Positions 9,204 to 15,571 of a stretch of DNA of 15,571 nt are shown here, piece by piece (within the stretch, counting starts at the first letter, position 1; each line of letters starts with the position of its first letter). The notes under the pieces were generated by a model, which was given only the letters and a program-made list of their open reading frames with translations, made no database searches and was not told the DNA's origin. Origin of the DNA: Gammaproteobacteria bacterium UBA5338 (GTDB taxonomy: Bacteria; Pseudomonadota; Gammaproteobacteria; Pseudomonadales; UBA5862); contig DHQM01000153.1 in assembly GCA_002408105.1 (NCBI GenBank), positions 5,035 through 20,605 on the forward strand, written 5' to 3'. Position numbers and translations under genes: made by a program.

Positions 9204-10586
9204 GTGATCTCAGAACAAGTGCTGAACGCCCTCGGGCTCGCCCGTGCGTCGGGCAGCGACCTGTCCACGCCCCAAACCCGAGCACGATCGGAAGTCGATG
9301 CCAGGCAGGTCGTGCGCGCCCTCGTGCTGGAAGACGACATCGGGCGTGTGCTGTTGTACGCAGGCGCCGACCGCTTCGTTGACCTGCAGCGGATACAGGC
9401 CGTGACCAGCCGCAACCTGCGCGGCGCACCGCCGGAGGTCACGCGCGAACTGCTGGCGGACATGCGGCTCGAATCGCTGCCGGCACTGCCGCGCATCAGC
9501 GGCCTGCCGCTGTTGATTGACTCCGAAGTGTTGGAGAAAACCGAGATTTACGTGGACGCAGGCTTCGCTGACCAGATGGTGCTCGCGCCGCGCAACTGCT
9601 ACCACACCCACCTGCACGAGGCGCTGATCGACACCTACAGCACCCCCATCGATGACTTGCCGGAACCGGCAGGAGGCTTGCCGCCTCCCTTCGATGAAAC
9701 CCGGCTGTTGGCCGCGACCCGCAAATTCACCGAACTGCGGGTTCAGCAGCGGTTGGAGGACACGCTGTCGATTCCGCCGCTCAGCCATACCGCACGGGCC
9801 ATCATGCAGCTACAGGCCGACCCCACCGCGTCCACCGCAGAGTTGGCACAAATCGTTGAAGCCGACGCAAGTTTGGCCGCCCAGGTTGTGGGCTGGGCTT
9901 CGTCACCCTTCTATGGCGCGAAGTACCCGGTCAAGTCGGTGCAAGAAGCGATCATACGGGTCCTCGGATTCGACCTGGTCATGAACCTGGCGCTCGGCCT
10001 GTCACTTACTGAAAGCATCGAAACCCCGCAGGACCAACCCGTCGGATTTTGTCGTTACCTGGGACAGTCGCTCTACACGGCAGCCCTTACCGGCGCGCTG
10101 GCGGGCGCGATGCCCCGCACCCTACGGCCCATGCATGGCACCGCCTACCTCGCAGGGCTACTGCACAATTATGGCCACCTGGTGTTGGCGCATGTGTTCG
10201 CACCGCACTTTTCACTGGTCTGCAGACACCTGGAGGTCAATCCCGACCTGGGCCGCGCCCGGATCGAGAATCACCTGCTGCAAATGACCCGCGAGGAAAT
10301 GGCGGCCTGGCTGCTGGACATGTGGCACCTGCCGAGCGAGGTCACCCTGGCAGTGCACCACCAGAACGACCCGGAGTATGCCGGCGAACACCACGCATTC
10401 GCCAACTTGCTCTGGCTCAGCACGCGATTGCTGCGGCACCGGGGCTTCGGAGATGCGCCCCTGGAGCCCATCGACGAGGCCCTGCTGGATCGCCTCGGGA
10501 TCGACGCACCCACCGCCTGGGCTGCCCTTGATACCCTGATGGAGCAACGCGACCAACTGGACGAAATCCTCCGGCAACTGGACTAG
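9204..10586 (+). CDS. YbaK-like plus HDOD domain signalling protein
   Basis: A 460-residue protein starting at GTG. The N-terminal part (about 30-150) resembles the YbaK/aminoacyl-tRNA deacylase-associated fold, with LPALPRISGLPLLIDSEVLE and EIYVDAGFADQMVLAP. The HDOD domain begins near residue 190 (SIPPLSHTARAIMQLQADP) and contains DASLAAQVVGWASSPFYG, a variant of the usual VxxDPxLxAxxLxxANS stretch, and VQEAIIRVLGF. HDOD proteins are mostly non-catalytic relatives of HD phosphohydrolases used in bacterial signalling. Here the would-be HD pair is His-Asn (GLLHNYGHLVLAH), so phosphohydrolase activity is unlikely. No transmembrane segment or signal peptide is evident. It follows recG by 97 bases; a similar two-domain HDOD gene beside recG is, from memory, known in Pseudomonas. 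Its 3' end faces the symporter gene 15 bases away, with no hairpin terminator between them. Biological role unknown. Confidence 0.85.
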   Translation: MISEQVLNALGLARASGSDLSTPQTRARSEVDARQVVRALVLEDDIGRVLLYAGADRFVDLQRIQAVTSRNLRGAPPEVTRELLADMRLESLPALPRISGLPLLIDSEVLEKTEIYVDAGFADQMVLAPRNCYHTHLHEALIDTYSTPIDDLPEPAGGLPPPFDETRLLAATRKFTELRVQQRLEDTLSIPPLSHTARAIMQLQADPTASTAELAQIVEADASLAAQVVGWASSPFYGAKYPVKSVQEAIIRVLGFDLVMNLALGLSLTESIETPQDQPVGFCRYLGQSLYTAALTGALAGAMPRTLRPMHGTAYLAGLLHNYGHLVLAHVFAPHFSLVCRHLEVNPDLGRARIENHLLQMTREEMAAWLLDMWHLPSEVTLAVHHQNDPEYAGEHHAFANLLWLSTRLLRHRGFGDAPLEPIDEALLDRLGIDAPTAWAALDTLMEQRDQLDEILRQLD

Positions 10587-10601
10587 GCTGCGGCGCGCAC
10601 C

Positions 10602-11906
10602 TCAAAACTCAGCGGATTGGCCAGCCTCACGGTCGACAAAACGCGCCACATCCAGCTCACCCTCGCTGCGGGCGACCACTGTGGAGACCGCGGCGTCGCC
10701 CGCAATGTTGACGGCAGTGCGCACCATGTCGAGCAGTCGGTCAACGCCGATGATCAAGGCAATGCCCTCGACCGGCAACCCGGCCTGGGTCAATACCATC
10801 GCCAAAGTGACCAGACCCACGCCCGGCACCCCAGCGGTCCCCACCGACGCTAGGGTCGCAGTGAGGACCACCATCAGGTATCCAGCGAAGCCCACCTCGA
10901 TTCCATAGGCCTGGGCGATAAACACCGTGGCGACGCCTTGCATGATGGCAGTACCATCCATGTTGATCGTCGCCCCGAGGGGGACACTGAACGCCGCGAT
11001 CGAATTGTTGACGCCAAGCCGGGTCTCCACCAGGTTCAAGGTCACCGGCAGGGTTGCATTGCTGGAGGCGGTGCTGAACCCAAACAGCATGGCCGGGCGC
11101 ATCTTGGTGAAGAAGGTCCAGGGGTTGAGCCGTCCAACCACCAGCAGCATCCCCCCATAGCCAATCACCAGGTGGGCAAGCAATACCCCCAGCACGGTAA
11201 ACACGTAGCGCGCCATGTCGCCGAGAACGGCGATGCCCTCGCTGGCGAAGAGGCTCGCGAGTAGACAGAACACGCCATAAGGCGCGACCCACATCAGCAA
11301 CACCACCAGCTTCATGACTGCCTGATCGAGGTCGGAGAACAACTGCACCAACCGGGCGCCCGGCGCGTCCAGGCGGGTGAGCGCGAAACCAAACAGCACG
11401 GCAAACACGATCACCTGCAGCATGTTGCCTTCAGCCATGGCATTGATCGGGTTGGTGGGGAAGATGTTGATCAGCACCTGCTTGAGGCCGGGGGGCGGTG
11501 CCGGCTCGAAGCTGGCCTCTGTGGTGAGCGACATGCCCTTGCCCGGGTCCACCACCGACGCCACCGCCAACGCCAAGGCAATCGCCACCGCAGTGGTCAG
11601 CATGTAGAGCCCAAGGGTCTTGATGGCCACACGGCCCATCTTCGCCGAGTCGGCCCCGAGGTTAGCGACACCGAGGATCAACGAAAACAGCACCAGGGGT
11701 ACAACCAACAATTTCAAGGAGGCGACAAAAACCGCACCGCCGATGTCGAACAACCCTGCAAACACCCAGTTGCCAAGCACCTCTGCGAGCGGCTGGGGCA
11801 GAAGTTGAGAGGTCACCAGGGCGTGAAACAAGGCGCCGGCAAGCATGCCGCCGCCCATGCCCCATAGAATGCGCACCGTCAAACTGTGGTCGGGGGCCGT
11901 GCTCAT
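10602..11906 (-). CDS. Dicarboxylate/amino acid:cation symporter (DAACS family, GltP-like)
   Basis: Inner-membrane secondary transporter coupling uptake of acidic substrates to Na+ or H+. The 434 residues match the family's usual length (GltP 437). It begins with a hydrophobic helix (ILWGMGGGMLAGALFHALV) and has several further membrane segments, then the re-entrant loop HP1 FSTASSNATLPVTLNL, the NMDGTA cation-binding motif, ASVGTAGVPG of HP2, and the last helix with DRLLDMVRTAVNIAGD. Arg396, with Asp393 and Asn400, matches the pattern of glutamate/aspartate transporters (D-M-x-R-T-x-x-N) better than that of the C4-dicarboxylate carrier DctA, so an amino acid substrate is favoured (inference). 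The ATG has AAGGA 7 bases upstream. It lies 35 bases after the HU-family gene on the same strand, and could share a transcript with it. Confidence 0.93.
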   Translation of the reverse strand: MSTAPDHSLTVRILWGMGGGMLAGALFHALVTSQLLPQPLAEVLGNWVFAGLFDIGGAVFVASLKLLVVPLVLFSLILGVANLGADSAKMGRVAIKTLGLYMLTTAVAIALALAVASVVDPGKGMSLTTEASFEPAPPPGLKQVLINIFPTNPINAMAEGNMLQVIVFAVLFGFALTRLDAPGARLVQLFSDLDQAVMKLVVLLMWVAPYGVFCLLASLFASEGIAVLGDMARYVFTVLGVLLAHLVIGYGGMLLVVGRLNPWTFFTKMRPAMLFGFSTASSNATLPVTLNLVETRLGVNNSIAAFSVPLGATINMDGTAIMQGVATVFIAQAYGIEVGFAGYLMVVLTATLASVGTAGVPGVGLVTLAMVLTQAGLPVEGIALIIGVDRLLDMVRTAVNIAGDAAVSTVVARSEGELDVARFVDREAGQSAEF

Positions 11907-11941
11907 CTGTGCATCCTTCGAGGTCGCCCCAGCGAGGCCTG

Positions 11942-12211
11942 CTAAAGCGCTTCGCGCAGCGTCTTGCCGGGCTTGAAGGCCAGGCTGCGCCGTGCCGGAA
12001 GGTCCAGGGCCACTCCGGTACCGGGGTGGCGGCCTTGTCGGGCCGCGCGCTCTCGCAACACAAAGCGCCCGAACCCTGGCAGGCTCACCGACTCCCCTCG
12101 GACCAGTGCCAGGGTGAGTTGATCAAGGATGGCGTTGAGCGCCCAGTCCATTTCCGCACGCCGGCACCCCAAACGCGCCGCCATTGCCGCTGCCAGTTCC
12201 GGTTTGTGCAT
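11942..12211 (-). CDS. HU-family DNA-binding protein
   Basis: Small nucleoid-associated protein of the HU/IHF family, 89 residues from the chosen start. It begins MHKPELAAAMAARLG, the standard HU first helix, and ends with the beta-arm pattern SLPGFGRFVLRERAARQGRHPGTG and AFKPGKTLREAL. The arm tip reads GRHPGTG where most HU proteins have GRNPxTG; the Pro that intercalates into DNA is kept. Cys19 and Trp27 (CRRAEMDWAL) are uncommon at these places, suggesting a divergent paralogue rather than the main HU. An ATG four codons earlier (12223) exists, but GAGG 6 bases before 12211 overlaps that codon and favours the shorter form. From memory, an HU-like gene near recG and rubredoxin also occurs in Pseudomonas. 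Confidence 0.92.
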   Translation of the reverse strand: MHKPELAAAMAARLGCRRAEMDWALNAILDQLTLALVRGESVSLPGFGRFVLRERAARQGRHPGTGVALDLPARRSLAFKPGKTLREAL

Positions 12212-12217
12212 CCGTCG

Positions 12218-12221
12218 CCTC
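12218..12221 (-). promoter_or_regulatory. Ribosome binding site deciding the HU-family start
   Basis: Minus-strand GAGG is placed 6 bases before the ATG at 12211 and overlaps the alternative ATG at 12223, which itself has no such site. Confidence 0.6.
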
Positions 12222-12241
12222 ATAGAGGGGTTGTGGGTTCT

Positions 12242-12267
12242 GGGCAGGCAATTCGATCGGCCTGCCC
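12242..12267 (-). terminator. Perfect 8-bp hairpin just after rubredoxin
   Basis: Arms GGGCAGGC (12242-12249) and GCCTGCCC (12260-12267) pair perfectly around a 10-base loop. On the minus strand the stem begins 2 bases after the rubredoxin stop codon and ends about 30 bases before the HU-family start. No T-run follows on the minus strand, so a classical intrinsic terminator is doubtful; it may act as an mRNA 3'-end stabiliser or as a structured leader for the next gene. Confidence 0.45.
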
Positions 12268-12269
12268 GG

Positions 12270-12443
12270 CTAGGGGTCTAGCGCTTCAAACAGCGTCTTG
12301 TCCACTGCACAGAGTGGACAGATGAAGTCATCCGGCACATCGGCCCACCGGGTACCCGGCGGCACGCCCTCCTCGGGACAGCCAAGAGCTTCGTCGTAGA
12401 CCCAGCCACAGACGATGCACTCGTACTTTTTCCAATCGCTCAT
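12270..12443 (-). CDS. Rubredoxin
   Basis: Small one-iron electron carrier, 57 residues. Four cysteines bind Fe: C9-x-x-C12-G near the start (KKYECIVCGWVYDEALG) and C42-P-L-C45 (DDFICPLCAVDKTLFE). The family's GVPPGTRWADVPDDF segment is intact, so a functional redox protein is expected, soluble in the cytosol. The start is the ATG giving MSDWKKYECIVCGWVYD; the frame is open 19 codons further up, but that part has no similarity to rubredoxins. No rubredoxin reductase or alkane hydroxylase is present in the window, so its partner is unknown. The gene is divergent from ubiA and followed at once by an 8-bp hairpin. Pseudomonas also has rubredoxin genes in this part of the chromosome (memory). Confidence 0.95.
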   Translation of the reverse strand: MSDWKKYECIVCGWVYDEALGCPEEGVPPGTRWADVPDDFICPLCAVDKTLFEALDP

Positions 12444-12620
12444 GGCCCCAACACCTAGGCTGGCAGATGGCGCACACCCTGGAGCGCCATTGCGCGTCAT
12501 TCAATCAACGGCCACCTTAGAACATCGGCCACTGCCGGGCAACCGAAGACACCGCGGCAAGTCCATGTTTTTGCAGAGATTGCGACCGCTCGAATGCGCC
12601 GGCGTCCACGCACAGCAAGG

Positions 12621-12650
12621 ATGACCTCGGTTCGGCGGTGCGGGTAGAAT
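12621..12650 (+). promoter_or_regulatory. Candidate ubiA promoter
   Basis: TAGAAT at 12645-12650 is a good -10 hexamer; ATGACC at 12621-12626 with an 18-base spacer is an acceptable -35. Transcription would begin near 12657, downstream of the ATG at 12649, so that ATG cannot be the ubiA start if this promoter is used. The rest of 12444-12620, where the minus-strand rubredoxin promoter should lie, shows no clear motif to me beyond a short GGCGC/GCGCC inverted repeat near 12467-12486. Confidence 0.4.
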
Positions 12651-12681
12651 GGCAGCCACCCCAAGCAGGCTGAGTCCCTCT

Positions 12682-13563
12682 ATGCTCGATGGCCCTTCGT
12701 ACCGATCCCGGGATTTTTGGATCGCCCTCGCCGAGCTCGCGCGCATCAACCGCCCCATCGGCATTTATCTGTTGCTCTGGCCAGCCCTTTGGGCGCTGTG
12801 GTTGGCGGCGGACGGGCACCCAAGCGGCGCCCACATCCTGGTGTTCGTGGTGGGAACCGTCCTCACCCGCTCGGCGGGCTGCATGGTGAACGACTTCGCC
12901 GACCGCGATTTCGACGGCTTCGTCCGACGCACCCGCGACCGCCCGCTGGTGACCGGCCGGGTTACCGCCGCGCAGGCACTGATTGCGGCGGCTGTGCTCG
13001 CCGGGCTCGCTGGGCTGTTGCTGCTGGCGACCAACCGCTTGACCCAACTGTTGGCCATCCCCGCTGTGGCACTGGCGGTGCTGTACCCCTTCACCAAACG
13101 TGTCACCCACTTGCCGCAGTTGTTTCTTGGCGCCGCATTCGCGTGGGCGGTGCCCATGGCGTTTGCAGCGGAACGTGGCACACTGCCGCCCGAGTCCTGG
13201 CTGGTGTATTGCGCCACCTTGCTCTGGACGGTCGCCTACGACACCCAATACGCGATGGTGGACCGGGACGACGATCTGGTCATCGGAGTGAAGTCGATCG
13301 CCATCTTGTTCGGCGCTGCGGATCTGGCGATGATTGCCGTTCTGCAAGGCTTGATGCTGTTCACTTTGGTGCTGGTCGGGGTGCGCTTCGAACTGGGGGT
13401 TGCCTACTATGCCGGATTGGTGGCAGCCGCCACGCTGTTCGCCCACCAGCACTGGATCATGCGCACCCGCGAGCGCGAAGCCTGCTTCCTTGCCTTTGTC
13501 CACAACCGTTGGGTGGGGATGGTCGTTTTTCTGGGCATCTTTGCCGACACCATCCTGTCGTGA
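12682..13563 (+). CDS. ubiA: 4-hydroxybenzoate octaprenyltransferase
   Basis: Integral inner-membrane enzyme that joins a polyprenyl chain to 4-hydroxybenzoate, an early step of ubiquinone synthesis. The protein has 293 residues (E. coli 290) and several hydrophobic helices. Both Asp-rich motifs are intact: N70-D-F-A-D74-R-D-F-D78 followed by RTRDRPLVTGR, and Y186-D-T-Q-Y-A-M-V-D-R-D-D-D198 followed by LVIGVKS. These bind the Mg2+-prenyl diphosphate. The conserved RINRPIGIYLLLWPALWALW segment marks the first helix. The ATG at 12682 agrees with the family N-terminus and lies after the likely promoter; an upstream ATG (12649) overlaps its -10. No ubiC (chorismate lyase) lies in front, although the two are adjacent in E. 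coli. The stop overlaps the GTG start of the next gene. Confidence 0.97.
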   Translation: MLDGPSYRSRDFWIALAELARINRPIGIYLLLWPALWALWLAADGHPSGAHILVFVVGTVLTRSAGCMVNDFADRDFDGFVRRTRDRPLVTGRVTAAQALIAAAVLAGLAGLLLLATNRLTQLLAIPAVALAVLYPFTKRVTHLPQLFLGAAFAWAVPMAFAAERGTLPPESWLVYCATLLWTVAYDTQYAMVDRDDDLVIGVKSIAILFGAADLAMIAVLQGLMLFTLVLVGVRFELGVAYYAGLVAAATLFAHQHWIMRTREREACFLAFVHNRWVGMVVFLGIFADTILS

Positions 13564-14723
13564 ACCTTGACCTTGTCACCCACATCGAAGACGTCCCAAG
13601 TGCACAATGGAATGGGCTGACAGGCACCGCGTACCCCTTCCTCCGACACGAATTCCTGTCGGCCCTTGAAGCCTCAGGTGCGGTCTGCCCCGACACCGGC
13701 TGGCAACCCTTGCATGTGCGAGTCCGCAGCGACACGAACGAGCTGCTCGCCCTGCTGCCCCTGTACCTGAAGGGCCACTCCTACGGGGAATATGTGTTCG
13801 ATTGGTCCTGGGCCCACGCGTACCAGCGTCACGGCCTGGAGTACTATCCCAAACTGCTCTCGGCCGTCCCCTTCACACCAGCAACCGGACCTCGCTTGGC
13901 GCGGGCCCCTGGGGTCGACGAGGGCACCGTTTTGACCGCCATCTGGGAGGAGCTGCAACAGCTGTGCGCGCAACTGCCCGCCTCCAGTTGGCACGGCCTG
14001 TTTGCCGAGCCCGATGAAGTTGCCGCTTGGAAGCGCAAAGGCGCACTGGTGCGAGAAGGCACCCAGTTTCACTGGGTCAATCAGGGCTACGAAAGCTTCG
14101 ATGGGTTCCTGGATGCACTCGCATCCCGCAAGCGCAAGAACCTGCGCAAGGAGCGCAAGCGGGTCGCGGACCAGGGCATTGTATTGGAGCGCCTGACGGG
14201 ACCGGACATCGACCAGCCAACCTGGTCACAGTTTTTCGACTTTTACGCCCTGACCTACCACAAGCGGGGCCAGACGCCCTACCTAAACCTGGAGTTCTTT
14301 CTGCGCCTGGCCGAGTCCATGCCCGAGCAGCTGATGATGGTGGTCGCACGGCTGGGCGACCAGCCAGTAGGCGCAGCGCTCAGCTTTCAAGGGGCCGACG
14401 CGCTCTACGGCCGCTATTGGGGCTGCGACCAGGAATACGAGTGTTTGCACTTCGAGGCCTGCTATTACCAAGGCATCGAACACTGCATCGAACAGGGGTT
14501 AACCCGATTTGACCCAGGTGCACAGGGAGAACACAAGATTCAACGCGGGTTCCTGCCGACCACCACCCACTCGGTGCACTGGGTCGAGCATCCGGGCTTT
14601 CGCGATGCGATTGCCCAGTTTTTGGCCGAAGAAACCCCGCACGTGCGCGCTTATGCAGCAGCGGCTGAGGAAAAATCGCCTTTTCGCACGGCTCCCTCGC
14701 ACGCAATCACACCGAAGGCGTAG
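13560..14723 (+). CDS. COG3146-type FemAB-like/GNAT acyltransferase of unknown substrate
   Basis: A 387-residue protein of the predicted N-acyltransferase family COG3146 (FemAB-like, once DUF482, sometimes called peptidogalycan biosynthesis protein). Family landmarks are visible: GTAYPFLRHEFLSALEASG near the start, YVFDWSWAHAYQRHGLEYYPKLL, the basic RKRKNLRKERKRV stretch before the acyltransferase fold, LSFQGADALYGRYWGC, FEACYYQGIEHCIEQGL, and the strongly conserved D318-P-G-A-Q-G-E-H-K326 followed by RGFLPTTTHSVHW. No signal peptide or membrane helix is evident. The GTG at 13560 overlaps the ubiA stop (GTGA), so translation is probably coupled. The frame remains open backwards through ubiA, but that stretch is a shadow and not a fusion. 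Its 3' end overlaps the MFS gene by 17 bases. The substrate of the family is not established. Confidence 0.88.
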   Translation: MNLDLVTHIEDVPSAQWNGLTGTAYPFLRHEFLSALEASGAVCPDTGWQPLHVRVRSDTNELLALLPLYLKGHSYGEYVFDWSWAHAYQRHGLEYYPKLLSAVPFTPATGPRLARAPGVDEGTVLTAIWEELQQLCAQLPASSWHGLFAEPDEVAAWKRKGALVREGTQFHWVNQGYESFDGFLDALASRKRKNLRKERKRVADQGIVLERLTGPDIDQPTWSQFFDFYALTYHKRGQTPYLNLEFFLRLAESMPEQLMMVVARLGDQPVGAALSFQGADALYGRYWGCDQEYECLHFEACYYQGIEHCIEQGLTRFDPGAQGEHKIQRGFLPTTTHSVHWVEHPGFRDAIAQFLAEETPHVRAYAAAAEEKSPFRTAPSHAITPKA

Positions 14724-15571
14724 TCGCGTGCGCCTTGAGTGGCGGACGAATCGACAAAACCAGAAAAACACCCACGGCAGAAAGCGCGGCGTAGGCGTAG
14801 AACACCAAACTGTACGAGCCGGACGCGTCGTAGACCAACCCCGCCAGTATGGGGCCCGCGGCCCCCAGGACCGTCACCAGCACACCTCGGGTAGCAAACA
14901 GAGGCGCATAGCTTCCCGAACCAAAGTAGTTCGCGATCAGTGCGGGACTCGCCACCGAAGCCAGGCCGTAGCCGAGGCCGAACAGCACCGCGAAGGTGTA
15001 CGCGATCACGGCGGTCCCGGCAAACTGCAGGATGACGACACTCATCAGTTCCAGCGCCAAGCCGCAGCCGAGCAGGAACTTGGGATCCACCCGGTCGCCC
15101 ATGCCCCCGGAAAACAGGCGGCCGAGCGTGCTGAGCAGTCCGGTGATCCCCAAAGCACTCGCCGCCAACACCCGCGACAACCCGAGGTCTTCCATGTGCA
15201 GCACCGACTGGCTGTTCACGATGGTCGTACCGACAACCGCCAGGGCAGCGCCCAAAACGATTAGCCAGAACGCGCGGGTACGCAGGGCTTCTCCGACCGT
15301 CCATGTGTCGGTGGTCTGGTGCACGCGGGTGGGCTTTCGCGCGGCGCCGGCGTTCGCCGCTTGGGCGGCGCGCCCGTCTGCAACTTCTCCGATCGCTGCC
15401 GGGGTTTCTCGGACCACAAAAAACGCCAAGACGCTCGACAACAGTGCGCTGCCCCCCATGATCGGCATCACGATGCGCCAGCTCCCGGTCGACTCGGAAA
15501 TCGCGGCAAAAATAGGCGCGGCCACAAAGGCGCCAAGGCCCGCCGAAGCCATGAACACCCCAATGGCCAGT
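14707..15571 (-). CDS. MFS transporter, partial (5' end beyond window)
   Basis: C-terminal 287 residues of a major facilitator superfamily carrier; the reading frame stays open to the right edge (LAIGVFMASAGLGAF before the first internal GTG), so the true start and about the first four helices are missing. The first visible helices (ASAGLGAFVAAPIFAAI and WRIVMPIMGGSALLSSVLAFFVV) would be helices 4 to 6, followed by a polar central loop rich in Ala and Arg, then six more helices (AFWLIVLGAALAVVGTTIV onwards). The loop between helices 8 and 9 reads GRLFSGGMGDRVDPK, a variant of the MFS G-R-x-x-G-x-x-x-D-R motif. The pattern with LGYGLASVASPALIANYFG resembles the monocarboxylate/oxalate-formate branch, so an organic anion substrate is possible but unproven. 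Convergent with the acyltransferase gene. Confidence 0.88.
   Translation of the reverse strand, partial: LAIGVFMASAGLGAFVAAPIFAAISESTGSWRIVMPIMGGSALLSSVLAFFVVRETPAAIGEVADGRAAQAANAGAARKPTRVHQTTDTWTVGEALRTRAFWLIVLGAALAVVGTTIVNSQSVLHMEDLGLSRVLAASALGITGLLSTLGRLFSGGMGDRVDPKFLLGCGLALELMSVVILQFAGTAVIAYTFAVLFGLGYGLASVASPALIANYFGSGSYAPLFATRGVLVTVLGAAGPILAGLVYDASGSYSLVFYAYAALSAVGVFLVLSIRPPLKAHATTPSV

Noticed and set aside
8510..9496. Minus-strand open frame across the recG end and the HDOD start
   Set aside because: Crosses two well-supported plus-strand genes and shows no conserved motif.
12517..13503. Long minus-strand open frame opposite ubiA (328 codons)
   Set aside because: Rich in Gln, Gly, His and Arg with no recognisable domain, lying opposite a fully conserved gene; typical antisense shadow in GC-rich DNA.
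12717..13559. Open frame across ubiA in phase with the acyltransferase, as if a 668-residue fusion
   Set aside because: The extra part is a GC-driven shadow of ubiA: Arg/Pro/Gly-rich and without similarity to any family, while ubiA is intact in its own frame and a GTG start at 13560 gives the normal acyltransferase.

Overview
The window is a compact, GC-rich chromosomal segment from a gammaproteobacterium. The gene order exonuclease III/Crc-like, rph, yicC, gmk, rpoZ, spoT, ridA, then recG, an HDOD protein, an HU-family protein, rubredoxin and ubiA closely resembles what I recall of the Pseudomonas crc-rph-spoT-recG-ubiA neighbourhood (memory, not a database check). No insertion sequence, phage gene, CRISPR array, tRNA or rRNA was seen. 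I cannot name the genus.

Left block (1-6116): the 3' part of an exonuclease III/Crc-like gene, then rph on the minus strand, divergent from a plus-strand run yicC-gmk-rpoZ-spoT-ridA. yicC/gmk and spoT/ridA overlap by 4 bases (ATGA) and rpoZ and spoT are 30 bases apart. This block joins RNA trimming and turnover (RNase PH, YicC), GMP to GDP conversion (Gmk), the RNA polymerase omega subunit, and (p)ppGpp synthesis and hydrolysis (SpoT/Rel), so GTP supply, the polymerase and the stringent response are co-located. RidA clears reactive imines.

Middle block (6108-10586): a minus-strand atypical SDR gene meets ridA tail to tail and starts 26 bases from the divergent recG. After recG comes an HDOD protein with an N-terminal YbaK-like domain.

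Right block (10602-15571): three minus-strand genes, transcribed in the order rubredoxin, HU-family protein, acidic amino acid/dicarboxylate symporter. Divergent from them is the pair ubiA plus a COG3146-type acyltransferase, overlapping by 4 bases (GTGA). A minus-strand MFS transporter runs off the right edge and overlaps the acyltransferase tail to tail by 17 bases.

Coding density is very high. No gene-free stretch exceeds 300 bases; the longest is 12444-12681 (rubredoxin/ubiA divergent region), followed by 1408-1576 (rph/yicC) and 3091-3219 (rpoZ leader). Most of the window is ordinary housekeeping DNA. The points most worth a second look are the apparently degenerate exonuclease III/Crc-like active site, the YbaK-HDOD protein with a palindrome in front of it, the ubiA-acyltransferase coupling, and a tiny reading frame bridging rpoZ and spoT. 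I did not find a convincing new multi-gene system.
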